Positions 24,591 to 36,875 are shown, counted from the stretch's first letter. The stretch is 64,000 nucleotides of DNA from Bidens hawaiensis (GCA_021521415.1 JAIQDT010000106.1:2593001-2657000); one strand, 5' to 3'. Made by a program: numbers and translations. The notes: generated by a model not told the origin, from the letters alone.

Positions 24591-26510
24591 CATGACACAC
24601 TAAGTTGGCTTAAATGGATTCCAAAATGGACTTCAACATCTAAAACAGTCAATCACAATACCCAAGATGAGTCATACACTTCACAAAAAATTAGTAGACC
24701 AACATTCAGTGTTCCAGGTCAAAATCCTCCTAACTTGACATCCGAGGTAAGTAACTCTCAAACAACAGAAGATATAACAGATCAAGGATATCATGAAGGT
24801 CTAAATAATAATATATCTAATAAACATGAGCTAGAAGTAGAACAAACAGTGCAGGAAGAACAAGAAGAACCAATACAAGAAAAGACAAGACAAGAAGAAC
24901 CAATACAAGAAAGGACAAGACAGGAAGATATGACAGAGAGATATGCTCTTCCACCAAGAGTCAACAGAGGTATCCCAGCAAAACGATACTCTTCAGAAAA
25001 ACAGTCTAAATCCTCTAGGTATCCCTTGGCAAACGTTGCAAATGGAAACCTCTCCAAAGAAGCCAAGGCCTTCACATCTTCCCTTTACATTGAACAAATT
25101 CCAACGTCAATCGAACAAACCCTGGAATCAAGGAACTGGAAAGATGCAATGGATACCGAGATGAAGGCACTAATAAAAAACAACACTTGGGAAAAATGTG
25201 ATCTTCCTCCAGGAAAGAAACCTGTGGGATGTCGTTGGGTCTTCACAATCAAACACAGGCCCGATGGAACCATTGAAAGGTATAAAGAACGGTTAGTAGC
25301 TAAAGGCTATACCCAGACATACAGAGTTGACTACTTAGAGACTTTTTCCCCAGTAGCAAAGTTTGACACAATCAGAGTTCTTTTCTCAATCGCTGCAAAT
25401 GAACAATGGCCTCTTCATCAGTTTGACGTTAAGAATGCCTTCCTTCACGGAGAATTAGAAGAAGAAGTTTATATGGAAGCTCTACCCGGGTTCAAAAGAA
25501 ATTTCAAGGCAAAAGAAATATGTAGATTGAAAAAATCTCTTTACGGCCTCAAGCAATCTCCTCAAGCTTGGTTTGGCAGATTCACTCTAGCAATGAAGAA
25601 ATATGGATACCAACAAAGCAACTCTGATCATACGTTGTTTCTTAAACGAAGAGGTAAACTTGTAACTTGTTTAATTATATATGTTGATGACATGATTATT
25701 ACAGGAAATGATAAGGAAGAAATAAGAAAGTTGAAGATAAACTTGTTCGCGGAGTTTGAAATGAAGGACCTAGGAAGACTTAAGTATTTTCTTGGAATTG
25801 AGGTGCTAAGGTCTAAGCAAGGGATCTCTATATGCCAGAAAAAATACATTCTTGATCTCCTAGCCGAGATAGGAATGGTTGACTGCAAGCCTGCCGACAC
25901 ACCAATAAGGTTGAACCATAAACTTCGTATGGAAGAAGGAGCCAAGTTAACAAACAGAGAAAGATACCAACGCTTAGTGGATAAACTAATATACCTTTCA
26001 CATACTCGTCCTGATATCGCAAATGCAGTTGGAGTGGTTAGCAAGTTTATGCATCAACCTCAAGTAACCCACATGGAGGCAGTAATAAGAATTATCAGAT
26101 ACTTGAAAGGAACAGTGGGCCATGGAGTTCTTTTTCAACAAGCATCTTAATGTACAGGTATATACTGATGCAGACTGGGCAGGAGATCAAGACGATCGAA
26201 GATCTACATCAGGGTATTTCACTCTAATTGGCGGAAACTTGGTAACTTGGAGAAGCAAAAAACAAAAGGTAGTAGCTTTATCTAGCGCCAAAGCTGAATT
26301 TAGGGGGATTGCATGAGGCTTGGCAGAAGTTATATGAATCCACAAACTTTTGACTGAAATCGGTTTCCCTCCAAGCGAAGCAAGCAAGATTATGTGTGAT
26401 AATAAAGCCGCAATACAAATATCAGAGAATTCGGTCCAACAAGATCGTACAATACACATAGAGGTTGATCGAAATATCATCAAAGAGAAACTTGAAGCTG
26501 GAATTATAGA
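24591..26510 (+). pseudogene. pol: Second copia element: RT-RNase H, interrupted
   Basis: The open frame spans 24522-26150. After a repetitive Glu/Gln-rich linker (EEPIQEKTRQ twice), RT runs from NWKDAMDTEMKAL near 25136 through FDVKNAFLHGELEEEVYM to YVDD at 25680-25691 and on to LKYFLGIEV. The RT core is uninterrupted. RNase H (YTDADWAGDQDDRRST) lies in another frame after about 26145, with two stops near 26314 and 26335. The solo LTR at 26511 splits the final RNase H block; its end resumes at 28929-29065 (SEDQLADILTKAV). Confidence 0.85.
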
Positions 26511-28928
26511 TGTGACATTTGTCAATTTCGGGTTATTTTATACTTGTATTCTTAATGTAAACCCGACCCGTTTTGTTTCCCGAACCTTTCGATATTATCA
26601 AAATGATGAATTGTATGTTAAATATTTGTTTTATAGTTGTTGGATAAAAAACACCCTTTCCGGTTCTTAAAATTCCCCGAAAACGCTCAAAACGAACTCC
26701 AGGGACTAAAACTACCAAAATGGAGACTTGAAGGACCCATTTGTAGTTTGTGCTTCTTGGGTCTATAACCAACCCATTTTCATGAAACACCCTTTATGAA
26801 AGACCCATTCAACTTACTCTATATATACACACCCATCTTCTTCATTTGTGCTTGCTCATTTCTTCATTTCTCTCTCAAATTCTTGAATTCTAAGGTTGTT
26901 CTTCATAAGCTAATCTTTCATTTTAACTAACTTCTCAACACTTAAAGCTTGATGTTACAACATATATATAATATACACTCCTTGTTTACCTTCGGTCTTT
27001 CATTTCTCCGGTCTCGGCCGGTTGAAATATCGGGCTAGTAAGGCAAGGTTACATGGAGGACTTTGTAGTCCTTGTTTATATATTTAACAAATCTAACCAT
27101 ATAATTTGTTATACTTGATTAACTTCTACATATTTTAGTTTATTGTTCATATTTGTCAAGTTCCATGGTATTGGGTATGTGGTGACTAGCCTCGGTTTCA
27201 TCCTGAGTTGAGAACCGAACCAAAAACCGAACTTTTGTTTAAAAGCATTATTGTTAACTTTTTGAATGTAAAACTTGAGTATTATTATTTATAAGTTATT
27301 TTACAAGTTCCATGGTAATTGGGTATGTGGTAACCATCCTCGGTCTTATTCCGAGTCAAGGACCGAACCAAAAACCGAATTTTTGTTTAAAAGCTTTATT
27401 GTTAACTTTTTGAATGTAAAACTTGAGTATTATTATTTATAAGTTATTTTACAAGTTCCATGGTAATTGGGTATGTGGTAACCATCATCGGTCTTATTCC
27501 TAGTCAAGGACCGAACCAAAAACCGAACTAAACCGAGTTCACTCGCTTAAGACACACAAGTGTGTTTTTAGCCACCAAAACTCATATTTTTCTTCAAGAT
27601 TATATTTTAAATCAATTTTAGTTAGTTTCTAAACATACTTGGCATGTCGGTAACCAACTTGATCTTATAACAAGTTCGAACCGATAAGGTCGTATACTCG
27701 CTTAACGAACGTTAAGGTTCTTCACAATAGAACTACATACTTGGTTAAGTCTATTTTGATTTTATTGAGTTATCTCATAACATTTATTATTTTGGGAAGT
27801 TAACTGTGAGCTTGGTCAATTATCAAGTCTCGAACCGACAAACCCGAACACTCATTTAAACCTCGTTTTGGGTATTCTTATAACCAAGGGTTTTGCAATA
27901 TCGCATTTTAACCCACATTATTACTTAACATAGGTTGAGTAAAAAAAAGAAAAAAACTAATGAATAGAATACCGAGACCCGGTTTCGAGTAAACTTATTT
28001 TACAAAACTCGTTTCTTTAATTTCTCAAATATCTACATTTTAAATCCTAAACTTTATTTATTTACTTTATTTGTCATGTATTTTATTTTAAACCCTTCCA
28101 AGACTACCTACTAACACAGAACCCGTTTAATATAGGTCTTGCTCGTTAAACCGATCTCTCCGATTATTCACGACACTATCTTTCAAGTTACTTGTTAATG
28201 TGAGTACTTTTTCATCCCCCGTTTTCCATCTTTCATTTTGGGGGTGGCATTGCATACTTATTCAAATTCAAATGATTTATACTTGAGTCTTAAACCACAA
28301 CACGTATTGTATATGTTTACTTAAATAAATGCTCGATTTGGTGTTATATGCTTTACATGATTATGTGCAAATTCTTGAATGCTAAAGCGGGTAGCCTCTT
28401 GAATGCTAAGGCGGGTAGCCTCATCAAAGTATGATCATACGTTAATTCCGAGTATATATGGTATCCCCATATAGAAAGGTGTCGTCAATGTATTCTTATT
28501 GACGACTTCATTATTGTCGTCAATGTATTCTTATTGACGGTTTTATTATCTAAATTGTTGCTATTATTTATTGTTTTCATATACTAGTTGTGGATTTCAT
28601 ACTATATACTTATTGTCCAAAACTATGAAAATTGCTCACCAACCTTCGTGTTGACAAACTCTATTTTATGCAATGTTACAGGTTTGATGTTAGCTTGATT
28701 GGATTACTTGAAGAAACTTATTATCTTGACTTTAGGATATTAGAAAATAAAAGAACAAGCTATTTGTTTATCTATCTATTTGGCATTTTGTATGAACAAT
28801 TGTTGTGTTATTTATGATAATATGGATTTAAATGAGTTGTTTAATTATTGTAACTTTATAGTGTCATTGTGCAATGAGCAATCATGTCGCGCCTCGATGT
28901 TTCCGCCTTCATTGCTCAGGGTGTGACA
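26511..28928 (+). mobile_element. Nested 2.4-kb solo LTR, Ty3-type
   Basis: It starts TGTGACATTTGTC and ends GCTCAGGGTGTGACA, cutting the RNase H sequence of the host copia element. Flanks are ATAGA (26506-26510) and GTAGA (28929-28933), a target duplication with one change. There is no interior, primer site or pol, so this is the product of LTR-LTR recombination. Size and TGTGACA termini resemble chromovirus (Tekay-like) LTRs of composites; that assignment is inference. A TATA-like CTATATATACACACC is at about 26819. Confidence 0.8.
27161..27530 (+). repeat. 147-bp tandem repeat, 2.5 units, within the solo LTR
   Basis: Units starting TTCCATGGTA at 27161, 27308 and 27456. Each contains CGAACCAAAAACCGAA and a TATTATTATTTATAAG block. 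Shorter doublets follow: GAATGCTAARGCGGGTAGCC near 28380 and GTCGTCAATGTATTCTTATT near 28485. Confidence 0.9.
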
Positions 28929-29060
28929 GTAGAGTTACCGTTCATCCGATCAGAAGACCAATTAGCAGATATACTAACGAAAGCCGTCAATGGAAGAGTA
29001 TTCAACAATTGTCTTAGCAAGTTGAGTATTGGAGACCCTACTACTCAACTTGAGGGGGAG

Positions 29061-29304
29061 TGTTAAAAAAATAAAATAAATAAAAAAGACCAAAAGATCA
29101 GTTTGTTACCTCATTCCTTTCTTGGAAGATATCACAACAAAAAATTAGCAATCAAAGAGCCGTTGCAAGAATTAAGGAATTCACAATTTTCAATTATTGT
29201 ACTTCCATCTTTGAACCATGGCCATATTAGTTATTCTGTAGTTTTTCATTTTTTGTATGTAGAGAATACAATTAACAAAATCAATTCTGAATTCCTTTTC
29301 AACT
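29061..29304 (+). repeat. 3' LTR of second copia element
   Basis: 244 bp, matching 22357-22601, directly after TTGAGGGGGAG. Confidence 0.88.
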
Positions 29305-29310
29305 CAACCA

Positions 29311-29921
29311 AGTGGCAAAGCCAAGAATTTTTTTCTATGGTTTCGAGATTTTTCGGTGCTTGGTTTTTTCCGGCGTCAAAGTTTTCGGACCCGAATGGAT
29401 CGGGTCGATCGTTTGGCCAAACAAATAAAACTCAATATCATTATCATAACAAAAGTACATTGTCGCTGTTTTCGGGCCCGAACTAGCGAAGGAGGCGATA
29501 ATCTGGTCGATAGAAAAGAAATTCATCGGTCGTTGGTTTTGGCTTTTTTTTGTTTAATTTTTGTTTAGGTTTTATGCTTAATGTTAATTAGTTGGGCTAA
29601 CTATCAGATTCTACTAATAATTTTGGGCCTTTTTTTTATAATCTATATATTGTATATGTGTTATTATTGACTCGTTTATAATGTTTGTTACTAATTTTTA
29701 TAGTTTTCTTAAACACTTTTTATATTTTATCAAAAAAATATTCGTAACTAAAAATATTTGAAGTCAAATTTTCATTATCAATGAGTTCGAATATCTTTTT
29801 AAAATGATATTGGGTTCGCTTGCCGAAAAAGATTGGGTTCGCTCGTTAATCGTACCTATATATATAAAACCGAAAAATGACCGGGTTCAGCCGAACCCGG
29901 TGAAACATGTGGCTCGCCACT
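29311..29921. mobile_element. hAT-like non-autonomous transposon remnant
   Basis: The ends AGTGGCAAAGCCA (left) and TGTGGCTCGCCACT (right) are imperfect inverted repeats of the CAGTGGCGGAGCC type common in plant hAT elements. The first 150 bp resemble the sequence at 42592-42740. TTCAACTCAA flanks both sides but overlaps the end of the copia 3' LTR, so the exact target duplication is unresolved. Confidence 0.5.
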
Positions 29922-30199
29922 GAGTTCAACTCAAGTTGCAACTATATATATGCTTCTTTATAATCATATACATCGTAGATCACATGAAATATGAAACAAA
30001 ACCACATATATACCATATAATACTACAAATTTAAAGAACTAATTACCCTTCCAAGTCTTGCCAAGAAAATAAGCAAATTTGGAAGGTTTGTAGTAGGAAA
30101 ACAACATACTAATTATGAACAAAGCCTATTTGTTCTTGGATCTAGTTCTTGAATCTTGATAACATTAGTTGAAAACTAGAAGTTGCAATAGGTTCTTGA

Positions 30200-31618
30200 T
30201 CAAATGTTTCTTTTCACAAATCTCCCTTTCATTCTTGGCCTTTTCTCAGCATTTAGTTTTCGCACTTCGTATCGTATCTTCTTCGAGAACAATCTTGTTC
30301 TTCTTTTTTCTCTATACCTTGACACTCTAGCTTCTCGTCCACCATCGCTTCCTCCTACACCTCCGAATGGCGAATTGCCATTCCCCACCCATTGTAACCC
30401 CTAATACATTAAGCGAATACGTACTTAGTTAACAAAAAATTCAATAAGAGAAATAGGTCGATACATGGACAGATAGATAGACAGACATAGAGACAATACT
30501 GACAAACAGTCAGAGATAGACAGACAGACAGATAGACATGACAAATATTTAAAGAGTAAATAGTGAGAGATGAGCACCATGAAATCCGGCCAGGAACCAT
30601 CAGAATTGAGTTTGGGTCGGGTTCCATTCGTCCAAGGAGAACCTTGATCAGCCCAACTATTAATCACATCTTCGTAATTAAGCCTCAAAGTTATGCTTGA
30701 TGTTCTCGTCCTCGGGTTATCGCATTGATCGCTTGACGCCATCATATTATGCTCCCCCGCGATGTCGACCACCACTTTCTTCTCCTCCTCTTTAATCATC
30801 ATGGAGGTATCACAATCAAAGTCCCAATTATCTAATGTTTCCCTTGTTGCTTCCAAATCAAAACCTATAAGTTCTTCTACTTCTTTATCTTCAACTTTCA
30901 CTCTATTTTCATCAAAGCAAACTCCTATGTAGTTAGAATTATCTTCATCATCTTTATAGTTATTGGTAAGCCCCAAATCTTCAATTCGGCACGATGTATC
31001 ATCAAAGCCCTTCCCTAATAAGCTTTCAACATCGGCAGCAAAATCCATAAGCTCCAAATCATCATTTGGAAGATCAAACCCTTGAAGATCATCCAAATCA
31101 CATGCATCATCTTCTTTCTTGCTTTCCCCTACAAAATTCAAGCTCCTACCTTTTTCACTAGAATCATTACACAGTTCACTTTCAAAAAGATCATAGACCG
31201 GAACTCGATACAAAAGTTCGTCTTCTTCGTCGTCATCATCAAGCAATGATGCTTCTAGAATGCCTATTTCAGGAACTAAAGCCGCCCCCGAGCTCACTCC
31301 ATCGTTCTTTACATCTAAGTTATGAGAACACTTAGTTCGTTGTCGTGGGGTGCGTGCACGACGGGTGAACCCTTGGTGCCAGGTTGGTTCAAGCGATGGC
31401 TCGCCTGAACCAAAGAGCTTAGAGGGTGCTGTCTCTAGAAACACCCTCTCATGCCGACCAGCTAACTGGTTAGCTGAGTGCACCGAGGCATCACAGCTTT
31501 GGCAAAGGAAAGCGTCATCAGCAGGGCAATACCATCTTGCCCGCCTGCGCACACAGCTGTCGCAAGCCCTAGCTGTTTTGCCTCCTACCGCATTCGCGGT
31601 TTTCTTTGCAACAATCAT
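30200..31618 (-). CDS. CONSTANS-like protein, single B-box plus CCT (COL6/7/16 group)
   Basis: A probable nuclear transcriptional regulator of light or flowering responses. Exons are 31618-30578 and 30400-30200, giving 413 residues; the 177-bp intron has a GT donor (ATG/GTGCTC) and an ATTAG acceptor. The B-box is at residues 19-56 with Cys19, Cys22, Cys31, Asp34, Cys39, Cys42, His47 and His56. There is only one B-box. The middle is acidic (DDDDEEDE near residue 125). The conserved block [14 protein letters not shown] lies just before the intron, and the CCT domain ([20 protein letters not shown] onward) is at about 369-411. Architecture, intron position and length match group II COL proteins, so COL16-like is the best guess; I leave the symbol empty because paralogues are not separable here. 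All key residues and both splice sites are intact, so the gene looks functional. It sits between a solo LTR upstream and a dead copia element downstream. Confidence 0.95.
30461..30540. repeat. GACA/GATA microsatellite in the COL intron
   Basis: ACAGATAGATAGACAGACAT and related units run through about 80 bp of the 177-bp intron. The repeat lies within 40 bp of the splice donor. Confidence 0.85.
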
Positions 31619-31766
31619 GAGGATTTATTTACCTAACGACTAAACGAAAGAAATCAAAATGGAAAAAAAGAAAGCAAGCAAGAAAGTGGTACGAATAATA
31701 AAACTAGCTTAATTATACTAGCTAAATAAAATTTCAAAAGTGTAGTGCGAGGGCCTGTTGAATTGC

Positions 31767-31778
31767 ATATATATATAT
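31767..31778 (-). promoter_or_regulatory. Candidate TATA box of the COL gene
   Basis: An ATATATATATAT tract about 150 bp upstream of the COL start codon (31618), the only TATA-like run in the proximal upstream region. Bases 31619-32134 hold no other gene. Confidence 0.4.
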
Positions 31779-32134
31779 GGAAACAGTGTGATTAATCTAA
31801 ATTTATAATCACTGATTGCTTGTTGGTCCCCAAAAGTCACGATTGTGATTGCATGGCTCGAGGGGTCGCGTGTTAGTGTGGTGGGGTTCATTGATAAGAA
31901 GGAAATTTGAAGATTAGGGTTTGTGGGCCCATGAATTGGTCTTATCAAGTTGCTGATTCGTTGTGCTATTTTGGGTAATCCTAGACTCTGATTTCTGATT
32001 GGTTAACTTTCTTTCATGGGGATTCTTGTGGGTCCCATGGGGGCTAGGGCTAGGATATATGGTCTATCCAATGGCTATTCAACTTATAAGTTAATTAATT
32101 ATTTATTTTTTGGGTTGTGTATTTTATATATATG

Positions 32135-32532
32135 TGTAGGTCCCAAAACCGTTATCAGATAAATAAATGATCGAGACGAGTGCGGTGAAATCAAACGATC
32201 GAACGAAAACAAATAAATATAATATAAACGAATGATCTCATGATCGAATAAAAGATTTATATTATTAAACGAACCGATCCCACTTAAGGTGAACTCCCCT
32301 TGAGTGGGTGAAAACACCATACAAACACACACACATACAAAGACAACATGCGACATATTTATGGCAAAACATAAATAATCTAGAAGCTTTCTCTCCGTTG
32401 AAGTTAAATGCGTGCCCCGAAGCTCTCGTCTCGTATCATGATTTATCGTCCACTTTAATTATTAACTTGACCATAATATATTTAACGGGTTTCATTCTTT
32501 TGATATCGTAAAGTAACATTTTTGGCCTTACA
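32135..32532 (-). mobile_element. Solo LTR, same family as the LTR at 8689-9108
   Basis: Read on the minus strand it runs TGTAAGGCC to GGGACCTACA. It shares the GGTGTTTTCACCCAC block, the GACGAGA words and the GATTTCACCGCAC region with the LTR inside the 14-kb element, at roughly three-quarters identity by eye. No interior lies on either side. Flanks ATATG and GCATG match at three of five bases, consistent with an old insertion. Its right-hand TATA region (CATAAATATGTC on the minus strand) points towards the COL gene. Confidence 0.78.
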
Positions 32533-32695
32533 GCATGTTTAATAAATAAGGGTTAAAATTAACTGATCATTTGTAATGTATTTCAAAATTTACATGGGTC
32601 GAAAACCCTTGTCATGGTAAAGGTTACTATTTGATTTGAGAACTACGAAAGTTGCTTGTTGTAGCAATTGAGCCGCAAGTGACAACTATTAATAA

Positions 32696-33285
32696 CTAGT
32701 GTTTTCGTCCGACGTGTTGCGTTGGGGCAGATCAGTAGAACCCTTGCGGTGGTACAACTCAAGCATTATCGGTCTCGGACGTAGAGGCAGTAAGTCGAAG
32801 GGAATTAGGTCGGTTTCGGTTACGTGCGTTACGGTATCATAAATAAAACAAACAAAAGCAAAAAAAAAATGATGTAAACCAATGGGGTGACATCAGTCGG
32901 TAAAACTCAGCCATTGATAAAACCTGAGGGTTCATGGGCGTTGAGTCTACGCAAATTTGGTCGGTCTCCGTCACGTTTGTTACGGTACCAAAACTAAAAA
33001 CAACAAAACAAAAAAACAAAAACAAATATGGCATTCGGTCTATTTTCTTTACGTGTGTTATGGTAAATGCAGTGAGTCAACATGAATTAAGTCGTTTTTC
33101 GTCACGTTCGTTAATGTACTGGAAATAAAAAAGAAAGAAAAGAAAAAAATTTTGACATTTGGTCTGTGTACCGGAACAAAAAGAGAAATAAATAAACAAA
33201 TTGGTGACCACTAAGGTGCAACCATGTAGCCCAATCTGATACTTGCGGCACCAAAGTTGTGTTTCATTATATATATAGTAATTGC
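32696..33285 (-). mobile_element. Non-autonomous Helitron
   Basis: On the minus strand the 3' end is CTAG (32699-32696) followed by T, preceded by a decayed hairpin. The body shares the ACGGTACCAAAACTAAAAAC and GTTTTACCGAC words with the Helitron at 36876-37261. The 5' end near 33285 (TACTATATATATAATG) lacks a clear TC and is approximate. Confidence 0.5.
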
Positions 33286-33358
33286 TTTTTCATCGTGTTT
33301 GATGCATTTGGAGAAAATATTAGCAACATAGTAAGCATGCCACTCTCATATAAAACTA

Positions 33359-34328
33359 CTAGCTTTAGAGCCCATGCAACACACGAGATGATCCAATTAT
33401 AAAGTTACAAGTAAAACAAATAATTACATAATGTATATGAAAAATGTATTACATATATGCTTGTATCTATACTTTCGTACATGAGTTGATTTTATTTATA
33501 TCACAAAATGATTTTTAAATGAATTTAATAAAAAAATGCATGTGCAAAAACGTACCCGAGAACACTCCTTTAATCAAGAATTGTTTCAGGTTACATATAA
33601 AGCGTATATTTATAATTTATATGACAATTAAACAATCAATACCAACTTTTGACTCGTAAAAATCAAATTTAAGTTCCACAAAAACCTGAAACAATTCTTG
33701 ATAAAAAAACCAAGAAATTAAATATGATAAACTTTGTTATATATAAAAGTGATTTGTATATACTATCATTACATTTTAACATATATATAGTTTACTAAAT
33801 TAACCGGAAAAAATAAATGGACATATAAAGCGTATATTTATAATTTATATGATAATTTACAATAATAATAATAATAATAATAGATAAATGGATTGATTTT
33901 AAAAAAAAATGGATCGAATTTTAAATATATATTTATAATTTAATGATTAAAAAAATTGCTTTGTAAAACGAAAACATATTCGAGTATTGTTTTTCTTTAC
34001 GATCTTCAACAATATACATAGTACAATATGTTAATGTAACATTTAAAATTATATCAATTTCAATCTTTAACAAATATAGTTTGTTGTCAATTTTTGAATT
34101 TCATCAAGTAGTTTGGAATATATAGTAAAATAATATATTAATATTTATTTTTATAAATATGTATAGATATAATATAAATAGTATAAAAGGAAAGGGAATA
34201 ATTATTAATTTATGGCATATATTAGGGTAAACTAAGATATTAGTTTTCGAGAGAAAAAAGTTGTAAGGTTTAATCACAAAGCCACAAGTGTCACAATTAT
34301 TATTTTTTTATTAGAATAGATATATAGA
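33359..34328 (-). mobile_element. Non-autonomous Helitron, 970 bp
   Basis: Reading the minus strand, the 5' end TCTATATATCTATTC starts at 34328 after an A. The 3' end is the decayed hairpin CTCGTGTGTTGCATGGGC, then CTAG (33362-33359), then T. This gives a complete A/TC...CTAG/T insertion signature. No Rep/helicase coding. Internally AAGCGTATATTTATAATTTA occurs twice. Confidence 0.75.
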
Positions 34329-35136
34329 TTAATTATTCACTGTTAAGCAAAGTCGTTGAAAATAAGCACATGATGAATGAAAGAATGGGATGACACCCGA
34401 ATGACCCCTAATTCTTATCTGACCCGACATGCCTTGAAACTTTGACAGATAACAAAGAAATATGATTCTATGCGTGTTTCGAAGTTGCTAACATTTTCCT
34501 AGAATTCATAATATCTGGCAAAAGTAGTTTTGATTTATGATACAATTCACGATGGCTCATTTTATTTAATTAGAGGGTACGCAATAAAAATTTAAAAACC
34601 ATAAATAATTAAATTTGTATTGAAAACCCCACTCTTGTTCTTGTAATTGTTTTATTCCTTCATAGCTAGTGGCATTCTATTTTATTGTCAAAAAAAAATA
34701 AAATAATAATGTTGTGCACCGTACGTATGAGATCTTACTAAAGAAATTATTACTTGAAATAAGATAAAGCGTGTCATAATTTTTTTATAGTAGATCATAT
34801 TTGATTGCATTATATTTTTATAAAAGAACCCAAAACTAATTATATATTTGAATAAACTTGTCTTGAACATGAAACATAAGGGAGAGAGAAGCAATTTTCG
34901 AGTATAAAAGATAGCAAAAAACTATGAGCGATCTTTTGTTGTATCTTTTCTCTGTTAGAAGTATTTATGTGTTTAGTTTTTGTATGATGTTTGTTGTGCA
35001 TAAAATATAGCACAATCGATCACAAGTTAAAATGCATAAAATGACGTCTTTTGTAATTTGTTTGGTTAGAAGATTTATTGTTTTTACTCATGACTTATTA
35101 GTCTAGGGATATGGTGTAAATCCTTACAAATGTGAG
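34329..35136. other. Intergenic, no gene seen
   Basis: AT-rich with no recognisable coding sequence. Confidence 0.5.
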
Positions 35137-35328
35137 ATGTCGGTTCAATCTTTGCAAAAGGCAAAGCTGAAAATTTGCCAGTTTCAAGATACCGTGATGT
35201 CAAAGGATGTCAGTTTCGAGAAGGATACGCCGGAGGCATACGCCCTTTACTACACTCAACAAGGGTGTGGTGGTTTCATCTTCCATAATCCCGAATACAC
35301 AACTCTTATAAGATCCATTAGACGATGA
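35137..35328 (+). CDS. Hypothetical 63-residue ORF or exon fragment
   Basis: I do not recognise this. Bases 35100-35340 are distinctly richer in G+C than the DNA on either side and look coding: MSVQSLQKAKLKICQFQDTV at the start, then YALYYTQQGCGGFIFHN. It lies between two Helitrons, so it may be an exon fragment captured or left behind by a transposon. No signal peptide or membrane segment. Treat as uncertain. Confidence 0.25.
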   Translation: MSVQSLQKAKLKICQFQDTVMSKDVSFEKDTPEAYALYYTQQGCGGFIFHNPEYTTLIRSIRR

Positions 35329-35360
35329 TGGTTCGAGGGAGAGAAACATAAAAGACTTTA

Positions 35361-36299
35361 TCTATAATATATATAAATGAAAACCCTAAAATCTTACGTG
35401 TCGCGATGTGGTCGCTCCCCCTTTTTATGGAAGCCACGAGATTGTTTGATTTTTAAATGGAGGCCTCTCATTGATTTAACCCAAATTCATGGGTATGGGT
35501 TTTACCAAAACCAAATAGCTCTTAAACGGGTTATAACATCTCATTAAATTAAAAACTAATCTTACCAATTATTTGATATGAAAATTCTATAAAATAGGGA
35601 TATACTAAAATTTAATATCCAATTAAAAATGAAAAAGATATTATTTATAATTAATAAACAATTTTTTAGTAAAAAACATAAGCGGGTCATAGGTCACCAA
35701 ATCCAGATAGTTTTTAAACGGGTTATAACATATCATTTATTTATGAAACCCTTTCATCATCAAACCCTAAGTATATTATTAACTTTCTTACAATAAAGAA
35801 AATTAAAATCCAAAAATTAAATATTAAAAAACAAAAAATGTAAAACGACCATTCTCTCAATCCATCAGATTGCTTTATTTGTAAATGAAGGTTTCTCACG
35901 CATTTAACCCGAATTCACGGGTAAAGGTCTCAGCAAACCCAGATAGCTCTTAAACGGGTTATAACATCTTATTATGTTAAAAATTAATCTCATAAAATAT
36001 TTGATATGAAAATCCTATAAAATAGGAGTATACTAAAAATTAATATCCTATTTTATTTTAAAAAAGATATTATTTATAATAAAGAAAATAAACGGGTAAT
36101 GAGTATCACCAAACCTAGATAGCTTTTAAATCGGATTATAAAATATTATTTATTTGTGAAACCATTTTATCATCAAACATCAAGTATATTAATTATTAAC
36201 TTTCTTGCAATGAATAAAATTAAAATCCAAATATACATATATAAAAATTAAAAACGAATAATGTAAAATAACCCCCGTAATACGGAAGATAAAATCTAG
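35361..36299 (+). mobile_element. Non-autonomous Helitron, 939 bp
   Basis: A/TCTATAATATATATAAATG at the left (35361). At the right, the hairpin CCCCGTAATACGG and then CTAG/T (36296-36299). The interior is built from about four related blocks around AGCTCTTAAACGGGTTATAA and CCTATAAAATAGGA. The left edge of tandem copy A (35875) falls inside this Helitron, so copy B carries only its last 425 bp (51572-51996). Confidence 0.82.
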
Positions 36300-36875
36300 T
36301 TAGTTAGTGAATAAAGGAGCTCCATGGTGTATTACTAGATGAGGACTCGTGTAGTTATTTGTGGAATTGTGGATTGTAATTATTTTAAAGTTTTGAGTTA
36401 CTAATACTAATAAATAATAATGTTTGTGAATTTAATCATAATTTTTTTCAAGTCAACAACACATAGACGGTGACAGCTTTGAAGGAGGACAGGTTGGCCG
36501 ACGGCCACCGGCCTAATCACTCGGTAGACCAGAATATTTTTTTTAATTTATATATAGATATTGATACAAAAAGATATTTATTTTGAATATTTAAACTTAA
36601 TTAGCCAACTCATTTAAGTCAATTGGCATAAAAGTTTTTCTTTACACAACTAAAATTATAAACAAGTAAGCCTATTTAAAAAATTAATCGTTTAAACAAA
36701 ACATAAAAAACCCTTTTATTTAAGCTCTTAAATTTTTTTCGTCTTCGGCTCATAAAATATTAACGATTCTTTAAGATGGTCATGCACCCTGATATACAAG
36801 GATGCTACAACATTACTATATACGCATGGGAGTCATAGTGTTTGGGTGATCCTATCCAAATGTCTTGACTAATTA

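Larger units (their letters stand above)
22357..29304 (+). mobile_element. Second Ty1/copia retrotransposon, decayed, with nested solo LTR
   Basis: LTRs of 245 and 244 bp, both starting TGTTA and ending TTCAACT. A primer site TGGTATCAAAGC lies at 22602-22613 and the polypurine tract TTGAGGGGGAG ends at 29060. Flanks TAACC (22352-22356) and CAACC (29305-29309) look like a target duplication with one change. The LTRs differ at about 13 sites (about 5%), so it is older than the 14-kb element. Without the nested 2.4-kb LTR it is about 4.5 kb, compatible with a short copia lineage such as Ale. Gag is mostly deleted and pol is broken in several places. Confidence 0.88.

Noticed and set aside
30204..30404. 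Plus-strand 66-residue ORF opposite the COL second exon
   Set aside because: It is the complement of the CCT exon, whose minus-strand reading gives a textbook CCT domain.
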